From Modestobacter marinus (GTDB taxonomy: Bacteria; Actinomycetota; Actinomycetes; Mycobacteriales; Geodermatophilaceae), in the NCBI RefSeq assembly GCF_011758655.1, contig NZ_JAAMPA010000003.1, forward strand, positions 310,001 through 374,000: a stretch of 64,000 nucleotides of DNA. The letters are read 5' to 3'. This document shows, piece by piece, positions 53,316 through 62,363 of this stretch. Numbering within the stretch: position 1 is the stretch's first letter; each line of letters opens with the position of its first letter. The notes below the pieces were generated by a model. It was not told the origin of the DNA. It searched no databases and saw only the letters and a list, made by a program, of their open reading frames with translations. The translations under genes and the position numbers were made by a program.

Positions 53316-54836
53316 ATGTTCACGTCAGGATTCGATCCAAACGACGTCGGCTGGCGGCTGGGCCGCTCCTCTCAGCCGCGCGGGGTGGAGCTGTGGTGCC
53401 GCTACGACCGCACGACCGGCGTCTACGGCGAGCAGGGGTCCGGCAAGACCCTCGACCTGCTCGCTCCGGCCCTGCTCGCCCACCGGGGCGCCGGGCTGGC
53501 GACGCTGACCAAGCTCGACGACCTGCTGCTGACCGCTGGGCGTCGTCAACAACCCTCCGGCCCGGATGAGCCGCCGCGTCCGGTCGCGGTGCTCGATCCA
53601 TTCGGCGCCGCACCGGGGTTGCCAGAGCTCGTGTGGGATCCGGTCGCCGGCTGCGTCGATCCTCGGATTGCCGAACGGCGAGCCAAGGCGTTCGCCGCCG
53701 GCACCGTTGCCGGCGCGGTCACCGGCGGCCGGCAGGACAACGCCGCCCGCTTCTATGCCGCGGAGACCGCCAAGGTGCTGCAGGGATTCCTGCACGCGGC
53801 GGCACTCACCGGCCGCACCCTGGAGCACGTCTTGGAGTGGGTCGCCAACCCGGTCGCCGCCGAGCAGCCCGCCGAAATTCTGCAGCAGCATCCGCACGCG
53901 GCCCGGTTCTGGGACGGGCTGCTGATCGGCGCTCTGCATGGCAGTCCGGACACCGTCGGCAACACGGTGACCACGGTCCAGCAAGCGATGGCGCTGTTCT
54001 TCCAGCCGGACATCAGGGCGCGCTGCGTCCCTTCGCGCGGCCGAACGGCGACCGATCTGGCCGACCTGATCGCCCGGCGGGGAACCGTGTACCTACTCGG
54101 CCGTGAGGACCCCTACGCCTCGGCGGCACCGCTGATGACCGCGGTCGCCGAACACGTCCTCGACACCGCCCTGCACGTCGCTGCCACCTCGCCGCACGGG
54201 CGGCTGACTCCCTGTTTCCTAGCCTGCCTCGACGAACTGCCGTCCACCACACCACTGCCGACCCTGCGGGTACGGATGGCCAACGAACGCGCGCTCGGTC
54301 TGTCGTTCATCTACGCCGCCCAGACCTGGAAACAGATGGTCGTCTCCTACGGGGATGACGAGGCCCGCTCGTTGTTCGGGCTCACCAACAACCTCGTCAT
54401 CTTCGGCGGTGGCAAGGACGTCCACTTCTACCGCGAACTGTCCGACCTGCTCGACGACGTGCGGATCAGCCGGCGGACCTTCACCGAGGGACCCGGCGGC
54501 ATGGGCACGTCCCGCTCGGGTGAGGACGTGCGAGTCTTGCGCCCGGGCGACATCCGTCGCATCCCCGAGCGGCACGCTCTCGTCGTCGCAGGCACCGCGC
54601 CGCCGATCATCGCCCGGTTGCGGCGCTGCCTCGACGGCAAGGACGGTCAGCAGCTCACGACCGAGCTTGACGCCGCCCGTGCGCGTCTCAGCCGCGCCCG
54701 CCCCGATACCGACGACGTCGAGCAGCGCACGGCTGCCGCGCTGGCCTACGCCCGCGATCACCGGCTCGACCCCAGCCGGCACGTCGACCCGGCTGACCCG
54801 CCGGCCGCACCGCAGTCCGAGACGCGGTCCTGGTGA
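53316..54836 (+). CDS. TraG/VirD4-like coupling ATPase without membrane anchor
   Basis: 506 residues; ATG 53316 has GGGGAG at 6-nt spacing and is preferred over GTG 53301. Walker A YGEQGSGKTLDLLAPALL, Walker B CFLACLDELPSTT, and the TraG/TraD C-terminal motif FTLTNNLVIFGG-like stretch (LFGLTNNLVIFGGGKD). It lacks the two N-terminal helices usual in VirD4. It should bring DNA to the secretion channel. Confidence 0.88.
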   Translation: MFTSGFDPNDVGWRLGRSSQPRGVELWCRYDRTTGVYGEQGSGKTLDLLAPALLAHRGAGLATLTKLDDLLLTAGRRQQPSGPDEPPRPVAVLDPFGAAPGLPELVWDPVAGCVDPRIAERRAKAFAAGTVAGAVTGGRQDNAARFYAAETAKVLQGFLHAAALTGRTLEHVLEWVANPVAAEQPAEILQQHPHAARFWDGLLIGALHGSPDTVGNTVTTVQQAMALFFQPDIRARCVPSRGRTATDLADLIARRGTVYLLGREDPYASAAPLMTAVAEHVLDTALHVAATSPHGRLTPCFLACLDELPSTTPLPTLRVRMANERALGLSFIYAAQTWKQMVVSYGDDEARSLFGLTNNLVIFGGGKDVHFYRELSDLLDDVRISRRTFTEGPGGMGTSRSGEDVRVLRPGDIRRIPERHALVVAGTAPPIIARLRRCLDGKDGQQLTTELDAARARLSRARPDTDDVEQRTAAALAYARDHRLDPSRHVDPADPPAAPQSETRSW

Positions 54837-55315
54837 TCGTCCTGCCGTTCCCATCGCCACCCCTCGCGGTGCTGCATGCGCTCGAACTTCTGGAAAGCGC
54901 GCGTCGAGGCGACCGCGGGGGAGCTGCCCAGGCCAGTGGCGTGACAGACCTGGAACGCCCTTGGGAGCCGGCCGCCTGCACCGGGGAGCTGGGCGCAGCG
55001 GTCTGGAGCTGGTGTGACGATGTGGTCGTATGGATCAACCACGAGTACGCGTGGCGGCCCGCGCAGATGGTCCCGGCCTGCTGGCCCCACCACGCCCACA
55101 TCGCCCGGGAACTGCCCGTGCTGGCGGTGCTGCGGTGGGAAGCAGATAACGCGGCAGGTCCGCAGCTGATGGAGGAATGGAACCGCTACGCCTTCCCGAT
55201 GTTCTGCGATCGTATGGCGCAACGGCTCGGGGAGAGCACCTGCCGCACCGGCCGGCACCAGGACTGGCCCGCCGAGGGCCGCTACACCGCTTTGCTCGAC
55301 GCCCCCCGTTACTGA
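54833..55315 (+). CDS. Hypothetical protein at the end of the transfer operon
   Basis: 160 residues, GTG 54833 overlapping the ATPase by 4 nt. Trp-rich core (WSWCDDVVVWINHEYAWRPAQM, CWPHHAHIARELPVLAVLRW, MEEWNRYAFPMFCDRM). Similar in style to DUF4913-type proteins of actinobacterial elements, but not assigned. Confidence 0.6.
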   Translation: MIVLPFPSPPLAVLHALELLESARRGDRGGAAQASGVTDLERPWEPAACTGELGAAVWSWCDDVVVWINHEYAWRPAQMVPACWPHHAHIARELPVLAVLRWEADNAAGPQLMEEWNRYAFPMFCDRMAQRLGESTCRTGRHQDWPAEGRYTALLDAPRY

Positions 55316-55428
55316 TCAGAGCAGGTGCCAGCGGCTCATCGCGCGGACTGCCACCAGCCACCCCGTCTGCCTCGCCACCTTCGTGTCGCCCAGGGGTCCT
55401 GTCGGCGGCGTAGTCCAGACTGGCGTTC

Positions 55429-57120
55429 GTGGTGCTCCGCTCAACAGCCGTCCAGGTCAAAGCCGACACAGCCAGGCTCCGCAAGGCCCGCGGCGCCTTC
55501 TTCACGCCAGATGCTTTGGCGCGCTACATCACGGACTGGGCCGTCCGCTCGGTCGAGGACCGGGTCATGGAGCCGTCCTGTGGTGAGGCGGCCTTCCTGC
55601 TGGCAGCAGTCGATCGGCTGGCAGCGCTGGCGGCAACAAGGACCGGCCAGGCAGTCTTGCCACACCTCGACGGCGTCGAACTGCACCCGGAGTCAGCCCA
55701 GGCTGCACGCGAGCTGCTGCAGTCAGCTGGCGTTGAGGCGACGGTGACCGTCGGCGATTTCTTTACGGTGGAGCCGCGTGCCAGCTACGACGCGGTTATC
55801 GGTAACCCACCGTACGTCCGCTACCAGGACTTCTCCGGGGAGAACCGGACCCGGTCACGCCAGGCAGCGCTGCGAGCCGGCGTCACCCTCACCGGCTTGG
55901 CCTCGTCATGGGCCGCCTTCACCGTCCATGCCGCTCAGTTTCTGAAGCCGGGCGGCCGACTGGGTTTGGTGCTGCCAGCGGAGCTGCTTACCGTCAACTA
56001 CGCCACCGACGTCCGCCGCTTTCTGATGGATAAGTTCGCGACGGTCGACTTGGTGGTCTTCGAGGAGCGCGTCTTCCCAGGCGTCCTCGAAGAGGTCGTG
56101 CTACTGCTGGCCGACGGCTATGGCCAGGGCCCGACCGATCACTGCCGTATCTATCAGGCGCAGAACGCCGACGACCTCGCCAACACCACGACGCCGCGGC
56201 TGTGGCGGCCGATTCCGCCCGGCGGCAAGTGGACGTCTAGCCTGTTGACCAGCGAGACGCTCGGGGCCTACTCCAATCTTCTCGGCAGTGCGTCCTTCAC
56301 CCCGCTGGAGACGTGGGGTGACACCACGCTGGGCATGGTCACTGGCAATAACAAGTACTTTGCGCTGAGCCCAGCGCGCGTCGCGGCCCTGGGTCTCGAC
56401 GCGTCGGACCTGCTGCGGCTCTCACCGCCCGGGTCGCGGCACCTGCGTGGTCTGGACTTCACCGCGGCGGCACTGGACGAGTTGGGCCAAGACGGCTCGG
56501 CGGTCTGGCTGTTCCGGCCGGCCGGTGAGCCGTCCGACGCTGCTTGGGCCTACATCGAGGCGGGCAAGGCACAGGAAGTCGATCAGGCCTACAAGTGCCG
56601 GGTCCGCAGACCCTGGTGGCGGACTCCTCTGGTGCGGCCGGCTGATCTGTTCCTGACCTACATGAATGCCGACACGCCCCGGCTCTCCACGAACAAGGCG
56701 CGGGCGCACCACTTGAATTCCGTGCACGGCGTTTACCTGCAGCCAGAGCACCGGAAGCTCGGCAAAGACCTCCTGCCGCTCGCCTCACTGAGCGCCATGA
56801 CACTGCTCGGCGCTGAGATAGTCGGCCGAGCCTACGGCGGAGGCATGCTCAAGCTGGAGCCTAAGGAAGCCGATGCGCTTCCCGTGCCCACTCCCGCCGT
56901 CGTTGAGGCTGCCCGCGCCGAACTCAGCGCCCAGCGCCCAAAGGTCGCACGGCTTCTCAGTGGCGGGCAGCTGTTGGCGGCGTCGCAGATCGTCGACGAC
57001 GTGTTGCTGATCGGCGAGCTCGGCCTGCCCGTCTCGGAGGTCAAGGCACTGCGGCAGGGGCACGCCGAACTGACCGCTCGGCGGACTGCGCGCGGCGCTG
57101 AGGCGAAGCGCCTGTCATGA
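55429..57120 (+). CDS. N6-adenine DNA methyltransferase
   Basis: 563 residues, GTG 55429. SAM motif I is RVMEPSCGEAAFL; catalytic motif IV is NPPYVRY (Asn126); LKPGGRLGLVLPAELL follows. A C-terminal target-recognition region (about 290-500) ends in LEPKEADALPVPTP, as in type II/IIG (Eco57I-like, TaqI-like) enzymes. It overlaps a nuclease-like gene by ATGA. It should protect the sequence cut by the partner gene(s). Confidence 0.9.
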   Translation: MVLRSTAVQVKADTARLRKARGAFFTPDALARYITDWAVRSVEDRVMEPSCGEAAFLLAAVDRLAALAATRTGQAVLPHLDGVELHPESAQAARELLQSAGVEATVTVGDFFTVEPRASYDAVIGNPPYVRYQDFSGENRTRSRQAALRAGVTLTGLASSWAAFTVHAAQFLKPGGRLGLVLPAELLTVNYATDVRRFLMDKFATVDLVVFEERVFPGVLEEVVLLLADGYGQGPTDHCRIYQAQNADDLANTTTPRLWRPIPPGGKWTSSLLTSETLGAYSNLLGSASFTPLETWGDTTLGMVTGNNKYFALSPARVAALGLDASDLLRLSPPGSRHLRGLDFTAAALDELGQDGSAVWLFRPAGEPSDAAWAYIEAGKAQEVDQAYKCRVRRPWWRTPLVRPADLFLTYMNADTPRLSTNKARAHHLNSVHGVYLQPEHRKLGKDLLPLASLSAMTLLGAEIVGRAYGGGMLKLEPKEADALPVPTPAVVEAARAELSAQRPKVARLLSGGQLLAASQIVDDVLLIGELGLPVSEVKALRQGHAELTARRTARGAEAKRLS

Positions 57121-58154
57121 GTGAAGACAAGAGCCTGAAGGCGCAGGCTTGGACACTGTTCGACCGCATCGTCGAACCTGCACTTTCCGAGAACGGCCAG
57201 CCTTCCAGTAATCCGTGGTGGAAGAACGCCTCAGGGTTGTGGTTCAAACCCGACTACTCCGTGCTTCAGCGGCTGCTGGGAGTCCCATTGCTCCTGGGCG
57301 CGCCCTCGCAGTCGGGCGTGCCTGCCTTGGCCCTCGATGTCTGGACGGCCTACGAGCTGCGCCGCGCCGGCTTTGAGCCCGACCTGGTCTGGCCGCGGGC
57401 GACGCCGCCGCGGATCTTGCCCAGCACGCTGGTAGCGCTGCGCCGCGAGGCGACGCGAGAACAGCGCCGAGTGCTCGACGGCATGCTGCAGTCCGGTAAG
57501 ACGTACGGCGGCGAAACCGGCGCCAGCGCCAACATCCTGGGGAAGAACTACGTCAAGCAGGTCGACGTCGTGATGTCGACGTGGAACACCGGCCCCGAGA
57601 TCATGATCTCGACCAAGCGGATGGACTCGTCGTTCGGAAAGAACGCCGCCAACCGTGTCGAGGAGAGCTACGGCGACGCCAAGAACTTGCGCAGCCGGCA
57701 TCCTCAGGCCGCCCTCGGCTTCTTCTTCAGCCTGCGCTCCACCGTGTTGACGCCGCAATTCGAGGACGTCGCCGCCTGGATCATCGACTTGCTCGGGAAG
57801 CTGGGACGAGAAGACGACGCCTATGACGCCGTCTGCCTCATCATCCCCGACTGGTCCGACGACGTAGCTGCGCCATCCGGTGACGATGACGACGGAGAAG
57901 ATCCCTTGGTGTCTGCCGGACTCGCTGGCGAAGGACTGGCCGCCGAAGAGCCGTTGCCATTGGAGCTACCGGAGAGCGAGCTGGACCGGCGCCTGCGGTC
58001 CCTCCCGACCGTTGAACTCAACCGCAAAGCCGTGCCGGAAAACCTGAGGCCCGAGGTCTTCTTTGCGACGATCATCAACCGCGTCCTCGACAACAGCCCG
58101 GTGAACTTCCACCGCGAAGCCCGACGCCTCCGCGCGAACCCCAATCCCAGGTAA
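57117..58154 (+). CDS. Restriction endonuclease-like protein 1
   Basis: 345 residues, ATG 57117. Residues 130-200 look like a PD-(D/E)xK core: KQVDVVMSTWNTGPEIMISTKRMDSSF-type region with Glu161 and Lys167, then RVEESYGDAKNLRSRHP. The C-terminal third has an acidic linker (SGDDDDGEDPLVS). Position directly after a methyltransferase supports a restriction role. The motif is a variant (STK instead of ExK), so assignment is moderate. Confidence 0.68.
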   Translation: MSEDKSLKAQAWTLFDRIVEPALSENGQPSSNPWWKNASGLWFKPDYSVLQRLLGVPLLLGAPSQSGVPALALDVWTAYELRRAGFEPDLVWPRATPPRILPSTLVALRREATREQRRVLDGMLQSGKTYGGETGASANILGKNYVKQVDVVMSTWNTGPEIMISTKRMDSSFGKNAANRVEESYGDAKNLRSRHPQAALGFFFSLRSTVLTPQFEDVAAWIIDLLGKLGREDDAYDAVCLIIPDWSDDVAAPSGDDDDGEDPLVSAGLAGEGLAAEEPLPLELPESELDRRLRSLPTVELNRKAVPENLRPEVFFATIINRVLDNSPVNFHREARRLRANPNPR

Positions 58155-58933
58155 TGCCTCCTCGTCGTCGCGAACGTCCCGCCTTCGATCCCTTCGCCCA
58201 TTTGCTGACTGCGGTCGAGGATCAGGCAATCACCGACTTCTCTGTCATCGAAGCACGTTTCATTGCCGCCATGAGCGCGTTCGATACGGAGATCGCCCGG
58301 CCCGGCGGCGAGTGGACCAGCGGCGATAATCAGGGCAAGGGCAAGTTCTTCAACGAACTAACGGCTAGGCTTCTGCAGAATCTAACAGGACTACCAATCA
58401 TCCAGCGCGGCAAGCGTCCTGGCGTCTTGCTCGACAACGTTGACGTCGACCTTTGCTTTCCGCCAGACGGGGCGCCGCTCGTCATCGCTGAGACCAAGAT
58501 GCTTGGCACGCCTCAGCATCCACGGAACGAGACGTCACAGCACGTCAGGGGCCGACGGGGTGCATCTGACCTACCAAAGCGCATCCGCGAAATTGCCCTC
58601 AATGTCATTGACCTGAAGCTGGCTGCTCCCGAGGGGCGCGCTGAGCCGATCGGCGACATTGCAACCTGGATTCAGCGGCAGCCGCCCGCCTTCTACGCTT
58701 TGTTCGGTCTGCGGCTAGCCGACAACTACGATCATGAGCAACTTGTCGCACAGGCGCAGATGCTCAACAACTCGTATGCGAATGGGGTCGGTCTGGTCCT
58801 ATACCGGCCGACTGACATCACTACGCCTGCCGGCCGCACAACCTATGAGCGTGTGCGTCCCCCTCGGGGCCTAGCGCTCGACGATGCTCTGCGTCGAATG
58901 GCACGAGAGATCCGCGCGGCTGCGGACCACTGA
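58154..58933 (+). CDS. Restriction endonuclease-like protein 2 (PD-(D/E)xK)
   Basis: 259 residues, ATG 58154 in a TAATG overlap. A clear PD-(D/E)xK pattern: VDVDLCF (Asp97/Asp99), then VIAETKML (Glu113-Thr-Lys115). Less GC-rich and with different codon use from its neighbours, a sign of transfer from another source. Together with the two upstream genes it forms a three-gene restriction operon. Confidence 0.75.
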   Translation: MPPRRRERPAFDPFAHLLTAVEDQAITDFSVIEARFIAAMSAFDTEIARPGGEWTSGDNQGKGKFFNELTARLLQNLTGLPIIQRGKRPGVLLDNVDVDLCFPPDGAPLVIAETKMLGTPQHPRNETSQHVRGRRGASDLPKRIREIALNVIDLKLAAPEGRAEPIGDIATWIQRQPPAFYALFGLRLADNYDHEQLVAQAQMLNNSYANGVGLVLYRPTDITTPAGRTTYERVRPPRGLALDDALRRMAREIRAAADH

Positions 58934-59084
58934 CCGCGCCATCTATAGGATCGGTTGACACAGCCATGTCGATCGCTAAGTTCATTCACCCCACCGGCGC
59001 ACCTTCGCTGCGGTGCAAGTCGTAGTGTGGACGCCCACGACCTGCAGCTGACGGGACTGCTGCACGACCAGGTGACAGGTTGGG

Positions 59085-59972
59085 TCAGGCAGCCTGAGCG
59101 GCCAGTGTGGGGACGATGGTCTCGTACTCGATGGGCGTGAGTCGACCGAGGGCGTCCTGACGCCGCCGGCGGTGGTAGGTGCGTTCGATCCAGGTGACGA
59201 TCGCGATCCGCAGCTCTTGCTGGGTGCGCCAGTGGCGGCGGTCGAGCACGTTCTTCTGGAGCAGGGCGAAGAACGATTCCATGGCCGCGTTGTCGCCGGC
59301 CGCGCCGACTCTGCCCATCGAGCCGGACAGCTGATGCCGGTTGAGGGCGCGCACGAATTTCCGGCTGCGGAATTGGGATCCGCGGTCGGAATGCACGATG
59401 CAGCCGGCCACGTCAGCGCCGTCGGCATGGCGCCGGGCGACGGCGTTGTCCAGCGCGGTGACCGCGAGCCGGGACTTCATCCGGGAGTCGATGGAGTAGC
59501 CGACGATCCGGTTGGAGTGCACGTCCTTGATCGCGCACAGGTAGAGCTTGCCCTCGGCGGTGCGGTGTTCGGTGATGTCGGTCAACCACACGGCGTTGGG
59601 CGCCTCGGCGGTGAACACCCGGTTGACCCGGTCGTCGTGCACCGGCGGGCCGGGACGGCCGCCCTTGCCCCGGCGAGGCTTACCGAACGCGCTCCACCAG
59701 CCGTTGGTCGAGCAGATCGCCCAGGCGGTCCGGGCAGTCATCGGCTGACCGTTCGCGGCGGCCTCGTCGACGAGCAGGCGGTAGCCGAACTCCGGATCGT
59801 CCCGGTGGGCGTCGAACAGCGCATTGGCCCGGTGCGCCTGGGTGAGGTCGCTGGTGGTGACCGGGTCGGCCAGCCACCGGTAGTAGGGCTGGCGGGCGAT
59901 CTTGAGAACCCGGCACGTCACCGTCACGGCGATCCCGTCGACGGCGAGCTCACGGACGAGCGGGTAGATCAT
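59085..59972 (-). CDS. IS3-family transposase OrfB (copy B)
   Basis: 295 residues, the same sequence as the OrfB of copy A; Asp-Asp-Glu residues intact. Confidence 0.95.
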   Translation of the reverse strand: MIYPLVRELAVDGIAVTVTCRVLKIARQPYYRWLADPVTTSDLTQAHRANALFDAHRDDPEFGYRLLVDEAAANGQPMTARTAWAICSTNGWWSAFGKPRRGKGGRPGPPVHDDRVNRVFTAEAPNAVWLTDITEHRTAEGKLYLCAIKDVHSNRIVGYSIDSRMKSRLAVTALDNAVARRHADGADVAGCIVHSDRGSQFRSRKFVRALNRHQLSGSMGRVGAAGDNAAMESFFALLQKNVLDRRHWRTQQELRIAIVTWIERTYHRRRRQDALGRLTPIEYETIVPTLAAQAA

Positions 59973-60271
59973 TTTCCCGGCAGATTCGCCTGCGACAGGT
60001 AGGCCGCCGCGCGGCGCAGGACCTCGTTCTCCTGCTCGAGCAACCGGATCCGCTTGCGGGCCTCGCGCAGGTCCGCGTTCTCCGCCGCCGTGGTCCCGGG
60101 CTTGACGCCGTCTTCGACGTCAGCGGCCTTCATCCAGTTCGTCAGACAGGACTCGCTGATCCCGAAGTCGGCAGCGATCTGCTTCAGGTGCTGGCCCGGC
60201 TCACGGTTGCGGGCGACGTTCACGACGTCGTCGCGGAACTCCTTGGGGTAGGGCTTGGGCACGGTGAACAT
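59969..60271 (-). CDS. IS3-family transposase OrfA (copy B)
   Basis: 100 residues, the same sequence as the OrfA of copy A; overlaps OrfB by 4 nt. Confidence 0.93.
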   Translation of the reverse strand: MFTVPKPYPKEFRDDVVNVARNREPGQHLKQIAADFGISESCLTNWMKAADVEDGVKPGTTAAENADLREARKRIRLLEQENEVLRRAAAYLSQANLPGK

Positions 60272-60308
60272 CCTTCCAGCGGCACCTCTCGGCACCACAG
60301 ATCAGATG

Positions 60309-61898
60309 TCACCTACTCGTGCAGCAGTCCCCCTTGGCGACCCATGCGCGAAGGATTCCCATGTCGTAGATCAGGAGCCAGTCGCCAACGGCCAGAGAGG
60401 TGAACGGGCGACCAGGCACGACCGAGTTGATGTCGTCGAGGACCGTGTGCTCGCTATTGCGACGCTCGACCGCGAGCGCGAGAAGGTCGACCAGCCCCTG
60501 CTCCTGGAGCTGGGAGCAGATCTGCGTTTCGATGTTGTGTCCGTGCTCCCAGCGGAAGCATGTGACGCCGGCGGCCTGAGCAGCAGCGAGGGGACCGTCT
60601 ACGGCCCGATCGTCGTTGTCGCACAGCGCCGCTACGGAGAAGCCGAGCCCTGCTAGTGCGTGAGATCGGAGCGGAACCTCGGTGCCGCCGTTCCCGTCCT
60701 GGATGGCGACCCCCTCGCCCGCAGAGGTCGAGTAGCCCAAGTGCGCGCGGGCCTGGTCGCAGGCGTCGAGGAACTCGAGTAAGACTCCGTGCTCGGTCTT
60801 ACCTTCGGCGACGATGACACGGCGAGCCAGCAGCGAGGAAGGACGCGCGCGTCGCAACCGCTGGAGTACCTCGTCACTGCCGCCGAGCGCTGTGACTGTG
60901 ACATACCCGGCTTGGTTTTGGACGGTCGCCAGATTCTCAATTGTGGCCTGTTCGACAATTACGGGGGAGTGCGTGGTCACCAGAACCTGCGCGTAGTTGT
61001 CGTCGCCGAGCAGGTAGGCGAGCAGCCTGACGGCACGGTGTGGCTCGAGACCGGACTCAATCTCGTCGACGACCGCTACGGAGCGGCTGCCAGCCGCCAA
61101 CTGTTGCACGGCGAGGCTGGCCAGGCGTCGGCTGCCGAGGCCGTAGCTGGTCAGAGGAACCACGTCTTCGTACAGCGCCAGGCCGGCGCCCATCGACGAG
61201 CGGGAAGTATCCAGGCCGGCCTTGATGTCACTGAAGCTTCCGCCGCCTATCTGGTTGGCACGCTCCTGGACCTTCGTGGCCAAGTCGTTCAGTGTCGAGT
61301 GCTCTTGATCAACGAGAGCCTCGCGAGCGGCCCGGGACGCGGCGGCCAAAGCCGCTCGCTCGCTCCCGTCGTTCGACGACATTCGGCCAAGTGGCGAGTT
61401 GCGGCTCCACCGAAGCTGAGCGTCCGTGCGGTCGTCGACCTTGAACGTCGAAAAGGCTCGACGTTGGGTCGAGGTGACGAACTGGCTAGAGCCGTCCGCT
61501 CGAAGGATGGACCATCTTGGTTCGAGGCTTGCGTCGACGGAGAGACGAACCAGAAGCGCGGGCTCCAGTCCGTCCGCAGGATCCTGGTAGAGCTCTCCTG
61601 CGCTATCGACCCCGGACATCCACAACCCGAGCGCCGTGTCCTTCCTCAGCTCGGCGGGGACGTCGATGGTTAGCGCGGTGATGGCGATGGGCGTCTCGAC
61701 GTCTGCGCCGTGGAAGTCGGTATCCGCGAAGGGGATGTTCCAGCGGTCCCCGAGGAGATAGTGGATCGCGTCGAGGATGGTCGACTTGCCGCTGTCGCCG
61801 GGACCGACGAGCGCGACCAGTCGCTGGTCTGGAGGGATTCTCCAGTCGAGGGAACGAATGCCTCGAAAGTTCTGAATCCAGAGTCGTCGAACCCGCAC
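60309..61898 (-). pseudogene. OLD-family ATPase/TOPRIM nuclease truncated by IS copy B
   Basis: About 522 native residues from GTG 61898; the last seven codons to the stop at 60309 come from the IS. N-terminal ABC-type ATPase: RLWIQNFRGIRSL, Walker A VGPGDSGKSTILD, signature region YGLGSRRLASLAVQQL, Walker B SVAVVDEIESGLEP, VLVTTHSPVIVEQA. C-terminal TOPRIM: RVIVAEGKTEHGVLLEFLD and ALCDND. OLD nucleases such as GajA of the Gabija system act in phage defence with a UvrD-like helicase; no helicase gene is left here. Confidence 0.85.
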
Positions 61899-62130
61899 TC
61901 AGCCCCGCTCTCCGCACAGTGCCTGCCCGACACGTGCTGCTCACTGCTCGTGGTGGCCGAGACATCTGCCGTGGCTCAGAACCCTAACGAGTAGGACCGA
62001 CGCAATATCGGACTTACCCGAGGTGGCGTCGAAAGCGGCAGATGCGGACGTTCGTCCCGCTCGTCGAAGCCGCTACGGCGACGCACCCGTGGGCCGGAGC
62101 AACAGCCCGCCGGTGACCCGTAGGGCAACC

Positions 62131-62151
62131 GCCTGCGGGAACCTCGCAGGC
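62131..62151. repeat. Perfect 7-bp stem hairpin
   Basis: GCCTGCG, 7-nt loop, CGCAGGC. Confidence 0.6.
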
Positions 62152-62174
62152 CAGCGGGCGTGCCGAGCGGAAGC

Positions 62175-62229
62175 TGTCCCACAAGACCCGCCCGCGCATC
62201 TGCCTGGTGAGGGCGGGATATGCGGGACA
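62175..62229. repeat. Nested dyad (possible origin or control site)
   Basis: TGTCCC...GGGACA outside and CCCGCCC...GGGCGGG inside, over 55 bp. Confidence 0.5.
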
Positions 62230-62363
62230 ACGCCCGGAGGGACGAGTGCGGCCCGAACTCCCGCGGGTCGACTAACGGCAGGACCCCACTGTCCTGCGCA
62301 AAGTCCTCGCGTGACCCGTCGCGGTCCAGCATGTGTGAGGGGACGAGGCCGGTACTCCCATGG

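Larger units (their letters stand above)
59053..60331 (-). mobile_element. IS3-family element, copy B
   Basis: 1,279 bp, the same length as copy A, inverted, and coding for the same two proteins. Flanks do not match as a 3-bp duplication (GAC on the left, CCT on the right), so the DNA next to it may have been rearranged or deleted after insertion. It cuts the 3' end of an OLD-family gene. Confidence 0.92.
61899..62363. other. 465-bp gap with two strong dyads
   Basis: No convincing gene. GCCTGCG (62131-62137) pairs exactly with CGCAGGC (62145-62151). A larger dyad spans 62175-62229: TGTCCC/GGGACA outer arms and CCCGCCC (62187-62193)/GGGCGGG (62211-62217) inner arms. It may hold a terminator for the gene ending at 62364 (read from the right), a promoter for the OLD gene, or a transfer/replication origin. 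A 136-residue minus-strand frame at 61976-62386 has no family likeness. Confidence 0.5.
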
